Source of the DNA: Prevotella sp. 10(H)
GTDB lineage: Bacteria > Bacteroidota > Bacteroidia > Bacteroidales > Dysgonomonadaceae
NCBI RefSeq assembly: GCF_000711235.1
Contig: NZ_JOMI01000002.1
Coordinates: forward strand, 310,001 to 374,000
DNA: 64,000 nt
Direction of reading: 5' to 3'
In this document: positions 8,139 to 19,376 of the stretch, one piece after another
Position numbering within the stretch: the first letter of the stretch is position 1
How the letters are laid out: every line of letters starts with the position of its first letter
Position numbers and translations under genes: made by a program
Notes under the pieces: generated by a model
The model's input: only the letters and a program-made list of their open reading frames with translations
Told to the model about the DNA's origin: nothing
Databases searched by the model: none

Positions 8139-9131
8139 TTATTCTTTTATAATGAGTGACATTCCGGGCAGTACATCGATCGCTTTATCCTTGAAGCGTG
8201 CTTTTACTTCGAAAGTCTTCCGGTCGTACTGGCCTGTTGTTTTTGTCGCTTTCCATGCAGCATACGAGCCTAAGTCTTTTACATAATATACAGTCATTTC
8301 CACATTCTGGTCCAGAGCGGGAACATAGGCAGTTATAGTAGTTCCTATATCTTTATAGTTCTTAAGCCTGTCTTCGCGAATGTTGAAAGAACCCCATTTG
8401 TCATCCAGTTTAGCAACATTCATTATCGGAGCACCTGTCCCTACAAGTTCACCCTCATTCGGGAACTTTTCGGTTACCTTGCCATCTGTCGGAGAAATAA
8501 GATAGCTTTCATCGATATAAGATTCTACTTCCGCTACAGCACCTTTTGCCCTGTCGAGCATTGCCAGTGCAGCTTCTTTATCTTCTCTCTCGGCACCGTT
8601 AACAGCCATGGTGTATTGCGATTTGGCTGCTTTTTCGGTAGCAACTGCCGCATCGTATTGTGCCTGTGCTTCGTCACGTTTTTGTGCAGTAACAACTCCT
8701 TTTTCGTATAGGTTTTGCACACGGATATATGATTTTTTGGCAATGTCAACACCGACAACAGCCTTTTGCCACATCTCATAAGCTCCCTGTATTTCTTCCG
8801 AGCGAGCACCTTTTATTGCTTTCTGATTTTGTGCTGCAGCTCCCTGTTCGGCAGCGCTCGCCTGTGCAAGTTTGGCTTCTACGTCAGGGATGCTAAGAAT
8901 GGCAAGTGTATCGCCCCTTTTTACATAGCTTCCTTCATCTACAAGGTATCTTGCTATACGTCCGGGAACTTTGCTCGATATGCGAACTTCCGTGACGTCT
9001 GCTTCTCCCTGTATGATGTTATCTTCCTGATTCAGAAAGAAGAATCCGTAAAGTCCTACGATTATGATGACTGTAGCGAAAACCAAGATAGGTATGAGTT
9101 TCGACCCTGATTTTTTGTTCTCTGTATCCAT
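8139..9131 (-). CDS. HlyD-family periplasmic adaptor protein
   Basis: A 330-residue membrane fusion protein anchored by one N-terminal helix (about residues 13-32, LIPILVFATVIIIVGLYGFF). The first half of the biotinyl-lipoyl domain (VRISSKVPGRIARYLVDEGS) is followed by an alpha-helical coiled-coil hairpin rich in Ala, Lys and Glu (about 85-200). The second lipoyl half (SPTDGKVTEKFPNEGELVGT) and a beta-barrel domain close the protein. It bridges the inner-membrane permeases and the TolC-type channel encoded just upstream. Confidence 0.9.
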   Translation of the reverse strand: MDTENKKSGSKLIPILVFATVIIIVGLYGFFFLNQEDNIIQGEADVTEVRISSKVPGRIARYLVDEGSYVKRGDTLAILSIPDVEAKLAQASAAEQGAAAQNQKAIKGARSEEIQGAYEMWQKAVVGVDIAKKSYIRVQNLYEKGVVTAQKRDEAQAQYDAAVATEKAAKSQYTMAVNGAEREDKEAALAMLDRAKGAVAEVESYIDESYLISPTDGKVTEKFPNEGELVGTGAPIMNVAKLDDKWGSFNIREDRLKNYKDIGTTITAYVPALDQNVEMTVYYVKDLGSYAAWKATKTTGQYDRKTFEVKARFKDKAIDVLPGMSLIIKE

Positions 9132-9188
9132 ATTTTTGTTTATTACGAGTTATCGGTGATTATTAATGTCTGTCTTGCTAACAGATAG

Positions 9189-10574
9189 TTAAAGTTTGCG
9201 ACCCAATGCTTTGTTCAGATAAATCCTGCAAAGAATAATATCTATCTGTGCATCGATCTGATCCGAATGTGCTGAAAGCCATGCCGTATGTGCAGCCATA
9301 ACATCTGAAGCAGAGATTACACCTTCTTCAAATCCTACAGTAGCATAACGCAGGTTTTCATCGGCTTTTTCGGTGTTTTTCTGTGTTGTGGCCAGTTTTT
9401 TATTCGCTTCGGACAGCTTGTATGCGGACTGGTTTATTTGAAGTGTGATTTTTTCTTTAGCATCTGCCAGTTGAAACTGTTTTATACGAGTTTCAGTCTT
9501 TGCTACGTTTAGTTTAGCTGAATTGGAAAAGAAATTCAGTGGTACTTTTACGATTACTCCTACATTCCACATGCCGTCGAACTTCTTTTCAAATCCGGCC
9601 GAGAGATTAGGATTTGTCCACAGATAATTCGCAGTAAGTGCTACATTCGGCATAAAGTCCGCCAACGCAATTTTCTCCTGCTTGCCTGAGATTTTTGTTG
9701 CCAGTTCGAGGCTTCTTATTTCTGTCCTGTTTGCCAGCGCTTCGTCTATGTTTGGAATGGTATCGTTGTCGGTAGTTATTCCCAGATTATCCAGATTTTC
9801 GTCTTTAACTGTAATTGCATTGCTGATCGGTAGCCCGCAAATCTGCGATAATAACATTTTGGCAAGGCTAAGACCATTTTCCGCTTTGGTGAGGGTCATT
9901 TCGGCTTCGTTCAGTTTTACGTTTACCGATAGCCTATCAGCCTTTGTAGCAACACCTTCTTCTTCCATGGCCGAAATATCGTAATCCATCTTCTTCATCA
10001 GTTGTACATACGATTCGGCGAGTTTCTTTTTATTGGCAACCGATACCACTTGCCAGTAGGCATTATCCACTTCTACGATGACGTCGGTCATCTGGGTTTC
10101 CTTCATTGTTTTGGCAAGCTCCTGCGCGTACGATCTGAGGTCGTTGTAGGCAATGATCTTACCTCCCATAAATATTGGTTGGGTAAGGTTAAAACCTCCG
10201 GCCCATACATTTTTTATATCTACTTCTCCTGCTTTATATATTCCATTCCTGATATTATCATCGAGAGGAATAGAAGTGATATCTCCGATCGGTATAGGAA
10301 GAGCTATTTCAGGAGGGAGCATAGGCAGCAGGTGCAGGCTTTTTTGATTACGCAGATATCCTCCTACAAACTGTATTTCGGGAAAGAACTTAGAGAGCGC
10401 CTCCTTCTTGTTGTAGTAGGCTGTCTTTTCCTGTTCGGATGCTATCTTGAGCGCCTTATTATTGTCGATTGCCAGTTGCCGGCATTGCTCCAGAGTTAAT
10501 AGTTGCTGGGCAGCAATATTAATGTTAAGGGCAAATATGAAGAGGAGCATTGCTCCCAAAATCCTTTTCATCAT
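9189..10574 (-). CDS. TolC-family outer-membrane efflux channel
   Basis: A 461-residue protein with a cleavable signal peptide (ALNINIAAQ, cut near residue 22) and two OEP repeats of long amphipathic helices. The first starts LTLEQCRQLAIDNNKALKIA and the second includes KVPLNFFSNSAKLNVAKTET. It forms the outer-membrane exit duct of the four-gene efflux operon, of which it is the first gene. Met2 is an equally good start. A good promoter lies at 10626-10657. Confidence 0.92.
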   Translation of the reverse strand: MMKRILGAMLLFIFALNINIAAQQLLTLEQCRQLAIDNNKALKIASEQEKTAYYNKKEALSKFFPEIQFVGGYLRNQKSLHLLPMLPPEIALPIPIGDITSIPLDDNIRNGIYKAGEVDIKNVWAGGFNLTQPIFMGGKIIAYNDLRSYAQELAKTMKETQMTDVIVEVDNAYWQVVSVANKKKLAESYVQLMKKMDYDISAMEEEGVATKADRLSVNVKLNEAEMTLTKAENGLSLAKMLLSQICGLPISNAITVKDENLDNLGITTDNDTIPNIDEALANRTEIRSLELATKISGKQEKIALADFMPNVALTANYLWTNPNLSAGFEKKFDGMWNVGVIVKVPLNFFSNSAKLNVAKTETRIKQFQLADAKEKITLQINQSAYKLSEANKKLATTQKNTEKADENLRYATVGFEEGVISASDVMAAHTAWLSAHSDQIDAQIDIILCRIYLNKALGRKL

Positions 10575-10625
10575 ATCGGGGATATTCTTTTAATTTTTCA
10601 ATTGGTTGTCTGTGCAACTATTAAG

Positions 10626-10657
10626 CAAAATTATACACAGTTTTCTAAACCTACAAT
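10626..10657 (-). promoter_or_regulatory. Promoter of the efflux operon
   Basis: On the minus strand: ATTG (10657-10654), 20 bases, then TAATTTTG (10633-10626), a perfect -7 match with a one-base deviation in the -33 element. It is 52 bases upstream of the TolC-type start. Confidence 0.6.
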
Positions 10658-10696
10658 GCTTGCATTTGTTTTTTATTAATATTTTAACATCTTATA

Positions 10697-10719
10697 AATA
10701 AAAAGGTTCACTTTTTATT
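10697..10719 (-). terminator. Possible terminator of the D-2-hydroxyacid dehydrogenase gene
   Basis: AATAAAAAG and CTTTTTATT form a 9-bp stem around a 5-base loop, about 60 bases downstream of the stop at 10779 on the minus strand. The stem is AT-rich, so the call is tentative. Confidence 0.4.
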
Positions 10720-10778
10720 ATTCTATTATCCTCGCATGAAATATAATGTATGTGAAATGAAGATTTTGAAAAAGATAA

Positions 10779-13604
10779 TTATTTTGTTACTTCGTCTATC
10801 AGGTAGAATATAGATTTGAAATTAATATCGCTGTATTCACTTAGTCCGATCTCGCAGGTACGGCTGGTCGAATACCCATCTTTGCAGTCGGCAGGAACCT
10901 GTTCTGAGAGGTGTCTAAGCCCATGTTGGTTAAGTTCAGGATAAGTAAACCCCCTGTCCCCTGCAAATCCGCAACAATTACTGTCGACAAAGGCAACCTC
11001 TTTCGAACATAAATGAGCGATATGCAGCAGTTTCTCTTCCATACCAATTTTCTTCACAGAACATACGGGGAATATTGTAACTATGTCCCGTGGATTTTTT
11101 ATAGTAAGTTTAGGCATTACAAAATCCAGCATAAATTCAATAGGGTCGTATATCCGCAGGTTTTTGTTTTCGTAAGCCTCATGAAAGGTATAAAAACACG
11201 GGCTCATATCGAACAGTACCGGATATTTGCCGTTCTCCGATGCTTTCAATAAAGCATTTTCGAGTTCTTTTGATTTACGCGAGCCTTCTTCTTTCAGTCC
11301 TTTACTGCTGAAGGCCATGCCGCAGCAAAGACTATTCAACCCTTCGGGATATACAATGGTAAAGCCTGCCCGTTCAAGCAGTTCTTTGGTTTTTTGAGTT
11401 AGTTCGACGTCGCCTTTTTCATATCCGTTCGATTTTCCCATCGAGCGGTTGATGCAGGAAGGAAAGTAGACAACTTTGTCTGCTTGTGTTGTATCGGTTG
11501 CTATATCCTTAATTTTATGCGCGCCTTTCGGCATATCCTTATTCCATTTAGGAATGGTCTTAAAAGATACAGTCCTCATTGCCGAAGCAATTCCTCCCAT
11601 AAGTGTATCGCCTAGTACGGTATGAAAGAAGTGGACAAAATTAAGTCCGCCGCGCATCGCTGAGGTTGTTCCTGCCATATGGTTACCGATAGACGAAGCT
11701 ATGCTTTTTGCCATGCCTGAAGCCTTGTCGTGTCGCCAGTCTTTTACATATTTGCCCGTATCTATCTTTACAGGACAGGCAATGCCACATAGACCGTCGG
11801 TAGCACAGGTTTCATCGGAGTAATACTGTGCATCGTGTTGCATTTGTTTCAAACGTGCGGGATTTTCCATTGTTGTCTTTAACCGTGAAATCTCGCGGGC
11901 AATGACGATACGTTGACGCGGCGAAAGCGTCAGTCCTTCCGATACACAGTGAGGTTCACAAAATCCGCATTCCATGCATTTGTCTACGATTTCATTGACG
12001 GCAGGCAGCGGTTTCAGGTTTTCCAGATGTATTTTTGGATTCTGATTGATTACTACACCCGGATTAATAAGGCGATTGGGATCGAAAATATCTTTTATTC
12101 TGACCATTATCTTATAGGCGGCTTCTCCCCATTCCTTTTCTACAAACGGTGCCATATTACGCCCTGTTCCATGTTCGGCCTTGAGTGAGCCGTCGAATTT
12201 ATTGACAACAATATCTGCCAGTTCGTCCATCATATCCGCATATCGCTGCACTTCACTCGGAGTATTGAAATCCTGTGAAAAGACAATATGGAAATTGCCG
12301 TCGAGGGCATGCCCGTAAAGTACGGCATCCGCATAACCCGACCGTTTGAAAAGCTCTTTGAGGGCAACGCAGGCTTCGCCGAGCCTTTCCACCGGGAAAG
12401 CTACATCTTCTATCAGGCAGGTAGTCCCTGTCTTGCGCAGGCCGCCGATAGTAGACAATAAGCCTTTGCGTGCTTTCCAGTTAAAATTATATTCTTTTGG
12501 GTTGGAAGTAAAGCGATATGGCTGTAATGTTTCAATATAAGAAATAGTATTGCGCACTATCTTTTCCTTATCCGCCATTTCATCTTCATTGTTTCCTTGT
12601 ATCTCTACTAATAGCAAACAAGCAGTTTCGGGCAATGTGCGGAAATAAGAAGGTGCTTCCGGATCATCTTCGATAGAACGGATAGAATCCCTGTCAAGTA
12701 ATTCTACTGCCGAAACCGGAGTTTGTTTTAAAAGGGGAACAACACTACAGGCTTTTTCTATAGTATCATATATCATCAGGGTACAGGCCTTGTATTTTTC
12801 ATCCACAACTGTATAGTATGTTATATCGGATATAAAAGCAAGCGTACCTTCCGAACCTATCATCAGATGTTTTATAATATCGATAGGGTCGTCGTAATCG
12901 ACAAGTGCATTAATACTATATCCTGTTGTATTCTTAATCTTAAATTTATGCCTTATGCGTTCCGATAAATTAGGATTCGCCTTTATTTCATCCCGCAAAG
13001 ACTCGATTTCCCTTATCAGGTCAGCATGTGTTTCTCTGAAACTTAGCTTGCTGGCTTCGTCGGCAGTATCCAGAATCGTGCCGTCATATAATACAATCCG
13101 GATATCGGCAATGGTTTTATATGAATTCTGATCGGTGCCGCAACACATACCACTGGCGTTATTAGCTGCTATGCCACCTATCATGGCTGCATTGATAGAA
13201 GCGGGGTCAGGGCCTATTTTTCTACCGAAAGGCTTTAAATAAATATTTGCCCTTGCTCCCGTAATGCCCGGTTGCAGTTTTATTTTCAATGCATCATCAT
13301 CCAGAATGGTATATTTACGCCATTCGTGTGTAGCTACCATAAGCACTGAATCAGATATCGCCTGTCCCGAAAGGCTAGTTCCGGCAGCGCGGTAAGTGAC
13401 AGGTATATTTAGCCGTCCTGTTTGGCGGATCACTTCCACGGCTTCTTCTTCGGTATGTACCTGTACCACAATCTTTGGAATCAATCGATAGAAACTGGCG
13501 TCCGTACCATATGCAAGCAATTGCAAAGGGTTTGTTATGATGCGTTTTACAGGAATAGTTTTTGATAATTCTTCTTTCAGTTGCTGATAATTTGCTGGTA
13601 ACAT
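10779..13604 (-). CDS. FAD- and Fe-S-containing D-2-hydroxyacid (D-lactate type) dehydrogenase
   Basis: A 941-residue fusion of three modules. An FAD-binding type 4 domain near the N-terminus carries the 'KIGPDPASINAAMIGGIAANN' region. An FAD-oxidase C-terminal domain contains the KAEHGTGRNMAPFVEKEWG segment. A ferredoxin-like unit (CMECGFCEPHC, later CATDGLCGIACP) is followed by two CCG motifs (LNSLCCGMAF and SNCCGFAGDRG). This layout matches quinone-linked D-lactate dehydrogenases and E. coli YdiJ, reported to oxidise D-2-hydroxyglutarate; the substrate cannot be read from sequence. I chose the Met at 13604 (MLPANYQQLKEEL) because an in-frame ATG 129 bases upstream would add 43 basic, non-conserved residues. 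No clear sigma element was found upstream. Confidence 0.85.
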   Translation of the reverse strand: MLPANYQQLKEELSKTIPVKRIITNPLQLLAYGTDASFYRLIPKIVVQVHTEEEAVEVIRQTGRLNIPVTYRAAGTSLSGQAISDSVLMVATHEWRKYTILDDDALKIKLQPGITGARANIYLKPFGRKIGPDPASINAAMIGGIAANNASGMCCGTDQNSYKTIADIRIVLYDGTILDTADEASKLSFRETHADLIREIESLRDEIKANPNLSERIRHKFKIKNTTGYSINALVDYDDPIDIIKHLMIGSEGTLAFISDITYYTVVDEKYKACTLMIYDTIEKACSVVPLLKQTPVSAVELLDRDSIRSIEDDPEAPSYFRTLPETACLLLVEIQGNNEDEMADKEKIVRNTISYIETLQPYRFTSNPKEYNFNWKARKGLLSTIGGLRKTGTTCLIEDVAFPVERLGEACVALKELFKRSGYADAVLYGHALDGNFHIVFSQDFNTPSEVQRYADMMDELADIVVNKFDGSLKAEHGTGRNMAPFVEKEWGEAAYKIMVRIKDIFDPNRLINPGVVINQNPKIHLENLKPLPAVNEIVDKCMECGFCEPHCVSEGLTLSPRQRIVIAREISRLKTTMENPARLKQMQHDAQYYSDETCATDGLCGIACPVKIDTGKYVKDWRHDKASGMAKSIASSIGNHMAGTTSAMRGGLNFVHFFHTVLGDTLMGGIASAMRTVSFKTIPKWNKDMPKGAHKIKDIATDTTQADKVVYFPSCINRSMGKSNGYEKGDVELTQKTKELLERAGFTIVYPEGLNSLCCGMAFSSKGLKEEGSRKSKELENALLKASENGKYPVLFDMSPCFYTFHEAYENKNLRIYDPIEFMLDFVMPKLTIKNPRDIVTIFPVCSVKKIGMEEKLLHIAHLCSKEVAFVDSNCCGFAGDRGFTYPELNQHGLRHLSEQVPADCKDGYSTSRTCEIGLSEYSDINFKSIFYLIDEVTK

Positions 13605-15214
<1,610 letters not shown>

Positions 15215-15234
15215 GAAGTAAACTCTTTATATAG

Positions 15235-15266
15235 AAAAGGCCGGCACTCAAGTGCCGACCTTTTTT
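15235..15266 (+). terminator. Terminator of eno
   Basis: A GC-rich stem (CGGCACT / AGTGCCG, extended by AAAAGG / CCTTTT with one mismatch) followed by a T-run, 21 bases after the stop. Confidence 0.85.
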
Positions 15267-15323
15267 CTTTCACTTACAAACTTTTAATTTATAAATATGT
15301 GTGGAGCTAATACTATAAATACT

Positions 15324-16829
15324 ATGAAAAAACTAATCTTTTTATTTTTTATTCTTTTTGCATTTGTTGCGTGCGGTAATGATGATGATACGGAGGTGAT
15401 TGTGGAAGAGCCGCAAGAAGACTACACTAAATATGTAGGTTATAAGCTGGAATATTATGATCTTAAAGCAGATGTAAAGTCGGTAGAGCGGGTGTATTAT
15501 AATATAGAAGGCGGTAACATTGATACTAAAAGGCCCAGCCGGAAGGAGAGATATTATTTTGATAAAAACGGAGTTCTTGTTAAAGCTGTCGGATACACCC
15601 TAGAGCTTGTTTCTATTTCCGAAGCTGGCGAATATGAATACAGGTTTAAATTATCAACAGAACAATTATATACATATGATGAAAAATACAGACTCACAGA
15701 ACATACTTATACCCAATATAATTTCAGGGTATCAAAGACAATATATACTTTTGATGAAGAAAATAAAACGGCTGTTGGAATTGAATATGAAGTTAATAGT
15801 GACGGGCTAACGCCTAAACAAAAATATAATTATGTATTGGATGAGAACGGAAGAATAAATACAGAAAGTATTAGTGTTTATCTACCCAAAGAGAAAAAGT
15901 CGGAAACTTTAGTTGATAAAAGAGAGTATAAATACATAAAGGAAATAGATTTAAAAAGTAATGCAGTGTTGTTTTACGGAAATCATTTGAATGCTATGGG
16001 ATATAATCAGATATCAGATTATTATGAGCAATCAATCGAATACTATGATGGAACTTCTGGAGGGTCTACAATAAGAGAAGAAACTATACCCCGTTCAAAT
16101 GCATATGGAGTTTCAAAATATTCTGATTACCAGCTTAATGGTAATGCAAAATCTTTAATAGAATTTGTTTATACAGATGGAGAATTGGTCTGGGACAATG
16201 AAGATAATATTTTGGAAACAGGTCATCCTATCACTAAGAAGATTATGAATTTTGACTCGAATGGTGTTTGCATTGAATATACTAGTTTTAGAAGGGAATT
16301 TATAGAATATATTAATAATGTTCCTAGATTTGGTAGTCTCAGAGAAGAAGGTTATTTCAAGTATGAATATGATTCAAAATTTAGGATAACATCTTTGTAT
16401 GACGAATATTTTTATTATGAAAATGTAGAAACGACCACTCCCAAAACGATTGATAAATCAATACGAATAATAACATATGACGATACTAAAAACACGGCAA
16501 CAGCTCTAAATTATTTGTATGATGGAAACAATATATGCGAAAAACCATATAGTAAAACTGTATATAACCTTGACCCGGCAGGATTTATCAATATGTTTAA
16601 TTATGAAGAATATAGTATTTCCGAAGGGAAAAAGACAAAAAATCAATTAACAGGAGATATAAATGAATTTAATGAAACACCATATGTGAAATCCGCCCTT
16701 ATTAAAAGATTTGATACCCAAAAAAATATGATTGAGCAATATAATCTAAATAAATTTTATAATGAGGATGGAAGTATTGATAAAACAGAGATTCGTTCTT
16801 ATAGAAAAAGAGAAATCACCTACTACTAA
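15324..16829 (+). CDS. Hypothetical lipoprotein with repeated Tyr-rich beta strands
   Basis: A 501-residue protein starting MKKLIFLFFILFAFVACGND; a lipobox (FVAC) puts the lipidated Cys at residue 17, followed by an acidic tether (NDDDTEVIVEEPQEDY). The rest is built from short motifs of the kind 'YTYDEKYRLTEH', 'YTFDEENKTA', 'YEYDSKFRITSLYDEY' and 'ITYDDTKNTA', which resemble RHS/YD-type hairpins but are not canonical. It is probably an outer-membrane-anchored surface protein. I do not recognise a named family. The ATG at 15324 was chosen over one 27 bases upstream because it opens the signal peptide. It lies between terminators as a single gene. Confidence 0.75.
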   Translation: MKKLIFLFFILFAFVACGNDDDTEVIVEEPQEDYTKYVGYKLEYYDLKADVKSVERVYYNIEGGNIDTKRPSRKERYYFDKNGVLVKAVGYTLELVSISEAGEYEYRFKLSTEQLYTYDEKYRLTEHTYTQYNFRVSKTIYTFDEENKTAVGIEYEVNSDGLTPKQKYNYVLDENGRINTESISVYLPKEKKSETLVDKREYKYIKEIDLKSNAVLFYGNHLNAMGYNQISDYYEQSIEYYDGTSGGSTIREETIPRSNAYGVSKYSDYQLNGNAKSLIEFVYTDGELVWDNEDNILETGHPITKKIMNFDSNGVCIEYTSFRREFIEYINNVPRFGSLREEGYFKYEYDSKFRITSLYDEYFYYENVETTTPKTIDKSIRIITYDDTKNTATALNYLYDGNNICEKPYSKTVYNLDPAGFINMFNYEEYSISEGKKTKNQLTGDINEFNETPYVKSALIKRFDTQKNMIEQYNLNKFYNEDGSIDKTEIRSYRKREITYY

Positions 16830-16846
16830 ATATTCAACATAAAACT

Positions 16847-16880
16847 AAAAAACCGACAGTATAATCTTCTGTCGGTTTTT
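16847..16880 (+). terminator. Terminator of the lipoprotein gene
   Basis: AAAACCGACAG pairs with CTGTCGGTTTT across a 9-base loop, and is followed by TGTTTT. The T-tract overlaps the -33 element of the next promoter. Confidence 0.8.
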
Positions 16881-16908
16881 GTTTTAAATACGAATCTCAC
16901 TATATTTG
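16878..16908 (+). promoter_or_regulatory. Promoter of the amidase gene
   Basis: TTTG (16878-16881), 19 bases, then TATATTTG (16901-16908): a perfect match to the phylum consensus, 22 bases upstream of the ATG at 16930. Confidence 0.75.
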
Positions 16909-16929
16909 TGGCACAGCAAGTCGAAGCCT

Positions 16930-17955
16930 ATGAACCGGATCTACATTATACTTCTCTTTTTGTTTTTTGTTTCCAGCGTCAACCTTTTTGCGCAAAAGGA
17001 TAAAGATACACCACGAAACGGAGAAGGGATTCATTCTTTTCTGAAACGTAACAAGCGGAATGCCGACGATCACTATGATCTTTTTCGCCAACTCAATAAA
17101 GGGAAATTCGGTAAAAAGAATTCTCTTCTGAAAGGTGTAAGCTATACTCTGCCTTCTTTATCCGATAAGAAGAAAACAATAGATAACTCTTCAACAAATA
17201 CTCAGTCCGGAAAAACGCGGACATATAAACTCTTTGGTAAAGACTATGAAAAATATACTGTTAAATCCAATAAACTTAAAGGCGCCTGTTTTTATCTATC
17301 CAGCGGACATGGAGGTCCTGATCCGGGTGCGGTAGGAAAAATAGACGGTTACGAAGTTCATGAAGATGAGTATGCTTATGATATAACTTTGCGCCTTGCC
17401 AGAGCGTTAATGGAAGAAGGGGCTACCGTTCATATGATTATTCAGGATGCAGTCGATGGTATTCGTGACGACAGGTATCTGGCTAACAGTAACCGTGAAA
17501 CCTGTATGGGAGAAGCGATTCCTCTTAATCAGGTAAAAAGACTGAGACAACGCAGTAATAAGATTAACAGCCTTGCCCGACGATCAAAAGAAAAATATAA
17601 ACGGGCAATCTTTATCCATGTCGACAGCCGGAGCCAGAATAAGCAACTCGATGTCTTTTTCTATCATGCAAAGAACAGCACGGCCGGTAAAAAACTGGCA
17701 ACCAGAATGAGGCAGACCTTTAGCGAACACTATGACAAACATCAGCCCACACGCGGATTTACAGGAACGGTTACTCCACGTAGTTTGTATATGCTCGATA
17801 ACACTTCACCTGTAGGCATCTATGCTGAACTGGGTAATATACAAAACAGTTTCGACCAGCGGCGGTTTCTCGATCCGAACAACAGACAGGCATTAGCCAA
17901 CTGGATGTGCAGGGGATTTATAAAGGATTATGAAAGTTGGAAAAAAGGAAACTAG
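16930..17955 (+). CDS. Periplasmic N-acetylmuramoyl-L-alanine amidase (Amidase_3)
   Basis: A 341-residue exported enzyme that cleaves the amide between MurNAc and L-Ala of peptidoglycan. The signal peptide covers residues 1-21 (NLFAQ). A region at about 45-75 (DLFRQLNKGKFGKKNSLLKG) looks like a single LysM-like repeat. The Zn-dependent catalytic domain starts at about 118: CFYLSSGHGG gives the first His (H127), YEVHEDEY the ligand Glu, AIFIHVDSRSQ the second His, and GIYAELGNIQNS the catalytic Glu. The frame opens 24 bases upstream, but the start at 16930 begins the signal peptide and suits the promoter spacing. Confidence 0.88.
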   Translation: MNRIYIILLFLFFVSSVNLFAQKDKDTPRNGEGIHSFLKRNKRNADDHYDLFRQLNKGKFGKKNSLLKGVSYTLPSLSDKKKTIDNSSTNTQSGKTRTYKLFGKDYEKYTVKSNKLKGACFYLSSGHGGPDPGAVGKIDGYEVHEDEYAYDITLRLARALMEEGATVHMIIQDAVDGIRDDRYLANSNRETCMGEAIPLNQVKRLRQRSNKINSLARRSKEKYKRAIFIHVDSRSQNKQLDVFFYHAKNSTAGKKLATRMRQTFSEHYDKHQPTRGFTGTVTPRSLYMLDNTSPVGIYAELGNIQNSFDQRRFLDPNNRQALANWMCRGFIKDYESWKKGN

Positions 17956-17988
17956 CAGATTTATCACCTGTTATTTAGATTAAATCGA

Positions 17989-17996
17989 TACATTTG
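17989..17996 (+). promoter_or_regulatory. -7 element upstream of pepE
   Basis: TACATTTG fits TAnnTTTG and lies 22 bases before the pepE ATG. No good -33 element is visible. Confidence 0.4.
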
Positions 17997-18017
17997 TTGC
18001 AATAAAAATATGAAATC

Positions 18018-18725
18018 ATGAGACTATTATTAATTAGTAATTCAACAAATCCGGGAGAAGCCTATCTCGACTATCCGAAAAGCAATATTAAAGAGTTTTT
18101 GGGTGACAAGCCTGTAAAAGCTCTCTTTATTCCTTACGCTGCCGTTACTTTCTCTTACGACGAATACGAGGCAAAAGTCAATAATCGTTTTGCAGAAATA
18201 GGGCATAGTGTGGTAAGCATTCATCATTTCAGCGATCCTAAAAAAGCCACAGAAGAAGCCGAAGCTATTGTAGTAGGTGGTGGTAATACATGGAAGTTGG
18301 TGCGTATGATGCGCGATAACGGGATAATAGGACCGATACGCAAAAAGGTAAAATCGGGCACACCGTATATAGGATGGAGCGCCGGCTCGAATGTGGCCTG
18401 TCCCACTCTTCGCACAACGAACGATATGCCGATTATCGATCCTAAAGGTTTCGATGTTATAGACCTCGTACCTTTCCAGATCAATCCTCATTATCTCGAT
18501 GCTCACCCCGAAGGACACGGCGGGGAAACACGTGAAGACCGCATTAGGGAATTTATTACTGAAAATCAGGATATGTATGTTGTCGGTTTACGCGAGGGTA
18601 CTATGCTAAACCTTGAAGGAGATACTCTAAAAATGATAGGGATGAAAACAGCCCGTATATTTAAGTACGGACAAGATTCGAAAGAATTGACAAAAAATGA
18701 TGATTTCAGTTTTTTGATGAAGTAA
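18018..18725 (+). CDS. pepE: Peptidase E (alpha-aspartyl dipeptidase)
   Basis: A 235-residue serine peptidase of family S51, near the 229 residues of E. coli PepE, which hydrolyses Asp-X dipeptides in the cytoplasm. Visible features are MRLLLISNSTNPGEAYLDYP, the AIVVGGGNTWKLVRMMRDNG strand-helix, the nucleophile-elbow GWSAGSNVACPT with the catalytic Ser, and the NPHYLDAHPEGHGGETREDR segment. It stands alone and converges with the phosphopantetheinyl transferase gene 27 bases downstream. Confidence 0.93.
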   Translation: MRLLLISNSTNPGEAYLDYPKSNIKEFLGDKPVKALFIPYAAVTFSYDEYEAKVNNRFAEIGHSVVSIHHFSDPKKATEEAEAIVVGGGNTWKLVRMMRDNGIIGPIRKKVKSGTPYIGWSAGSNVACPTLRTTNDMPIIDPKGFDVIDLVPFQINPHYLDAHPEGHGGETREDRIREFITENQDMYVVGLREGTMLNLEGDTLKMIGMKTARIFKYGQDSKELTKNDDFSFLMK

Positions 18726-18752
18726 TATATATTTGCTAACGGGGGAAGTCGT

Positions 18753-19376
18753 TCAGGCTTCCTCTAAGCAAACCATCACAAATTCTTTTTCCACCTTATA
18801 ATAAGCCGTAAATCTGTGTTGAGAATCGGTGCGGGATTCCATAGTTGTAAATATTCCTGATTGTTGAGGTACAAACTTATTGACAAACAAATGTTCCCTG
18901 AAATCGATGCTGTCCGCATCGAGAAATTTAAACATCGCTTCTTTGGCCGACCAGTGTAATAGCAGGTGCACCAGTTCATGGCTTTCATCTACATATTCTT
19001 TAGGGCCAATAATGCGGCTCTGCACACGTCTTATCTTATCCGAAATTTGCTCTATATCTAATCCTATCGGCTTTTCTTTATTGATGGCAACAGCAACAAA
19101 TCGCTTGGTGTGCGATATGCTGATGTAAGATGAGTTATCTGCAAAATATGGCTTTCCTGTATTATTATATAAAATTTCTTTTTCCTCGCCTGTCAGTTCT
19201 TTTATCAACAATCTGGCGGAAAGGATTTCCAGTATGCGGGATTCTGATTTAATCGAATATATATTACTGACCCATTCTTTATGGATTAACGACGTCAGAA
19301 GTTCTTCCTTTGTTTCTTCAATCTTCCACACGCCGAGTAAAGTCGAGGGAGTAATATATTCTTTGTAATAAAGCAT
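18753..19376 (-). CDS. 4'-phosphopantetheinyl transferase superfamily protein
   Basis: A 207-residue Sfp/AcpT-like protein expected to move phosphopantetheine from CoA to a carrier-protein Ser. The core motifs are present: PIGLDIEQ with the Mg-binding Asp and Glu, and HWSAKEAMFKFLD with the Trp-x-x-Lys-Glu signature. The N-terminal half is divergent, as usual. Its ATG overlaps the stop of the upstream DUF5040 gene by one base (TAATG), so translation is coupled. No polyketide or nonribosomal synthetase is nearby, so the target is probably a distant acyl carrier protein. Confidence 0.85.
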   Translation of the reverse strand: MLYYKEYITPSTLLGVWKIEETKEELLTSLIHKEWVSNIYSIKSESRILEILSARLLIKELTGEEKEILYNNTGKPYFADNSSYISISHTKRFVAVAINKEKPIGLDIEQISDKIRRVQSRIIGPKEYVDESHELVHLLLHWSAKEAMFKFLDADSIDFREHLFVNKFVPQQSGIFTTMESRTDSQHRFTAYYKVEKEFVMVCLEEA

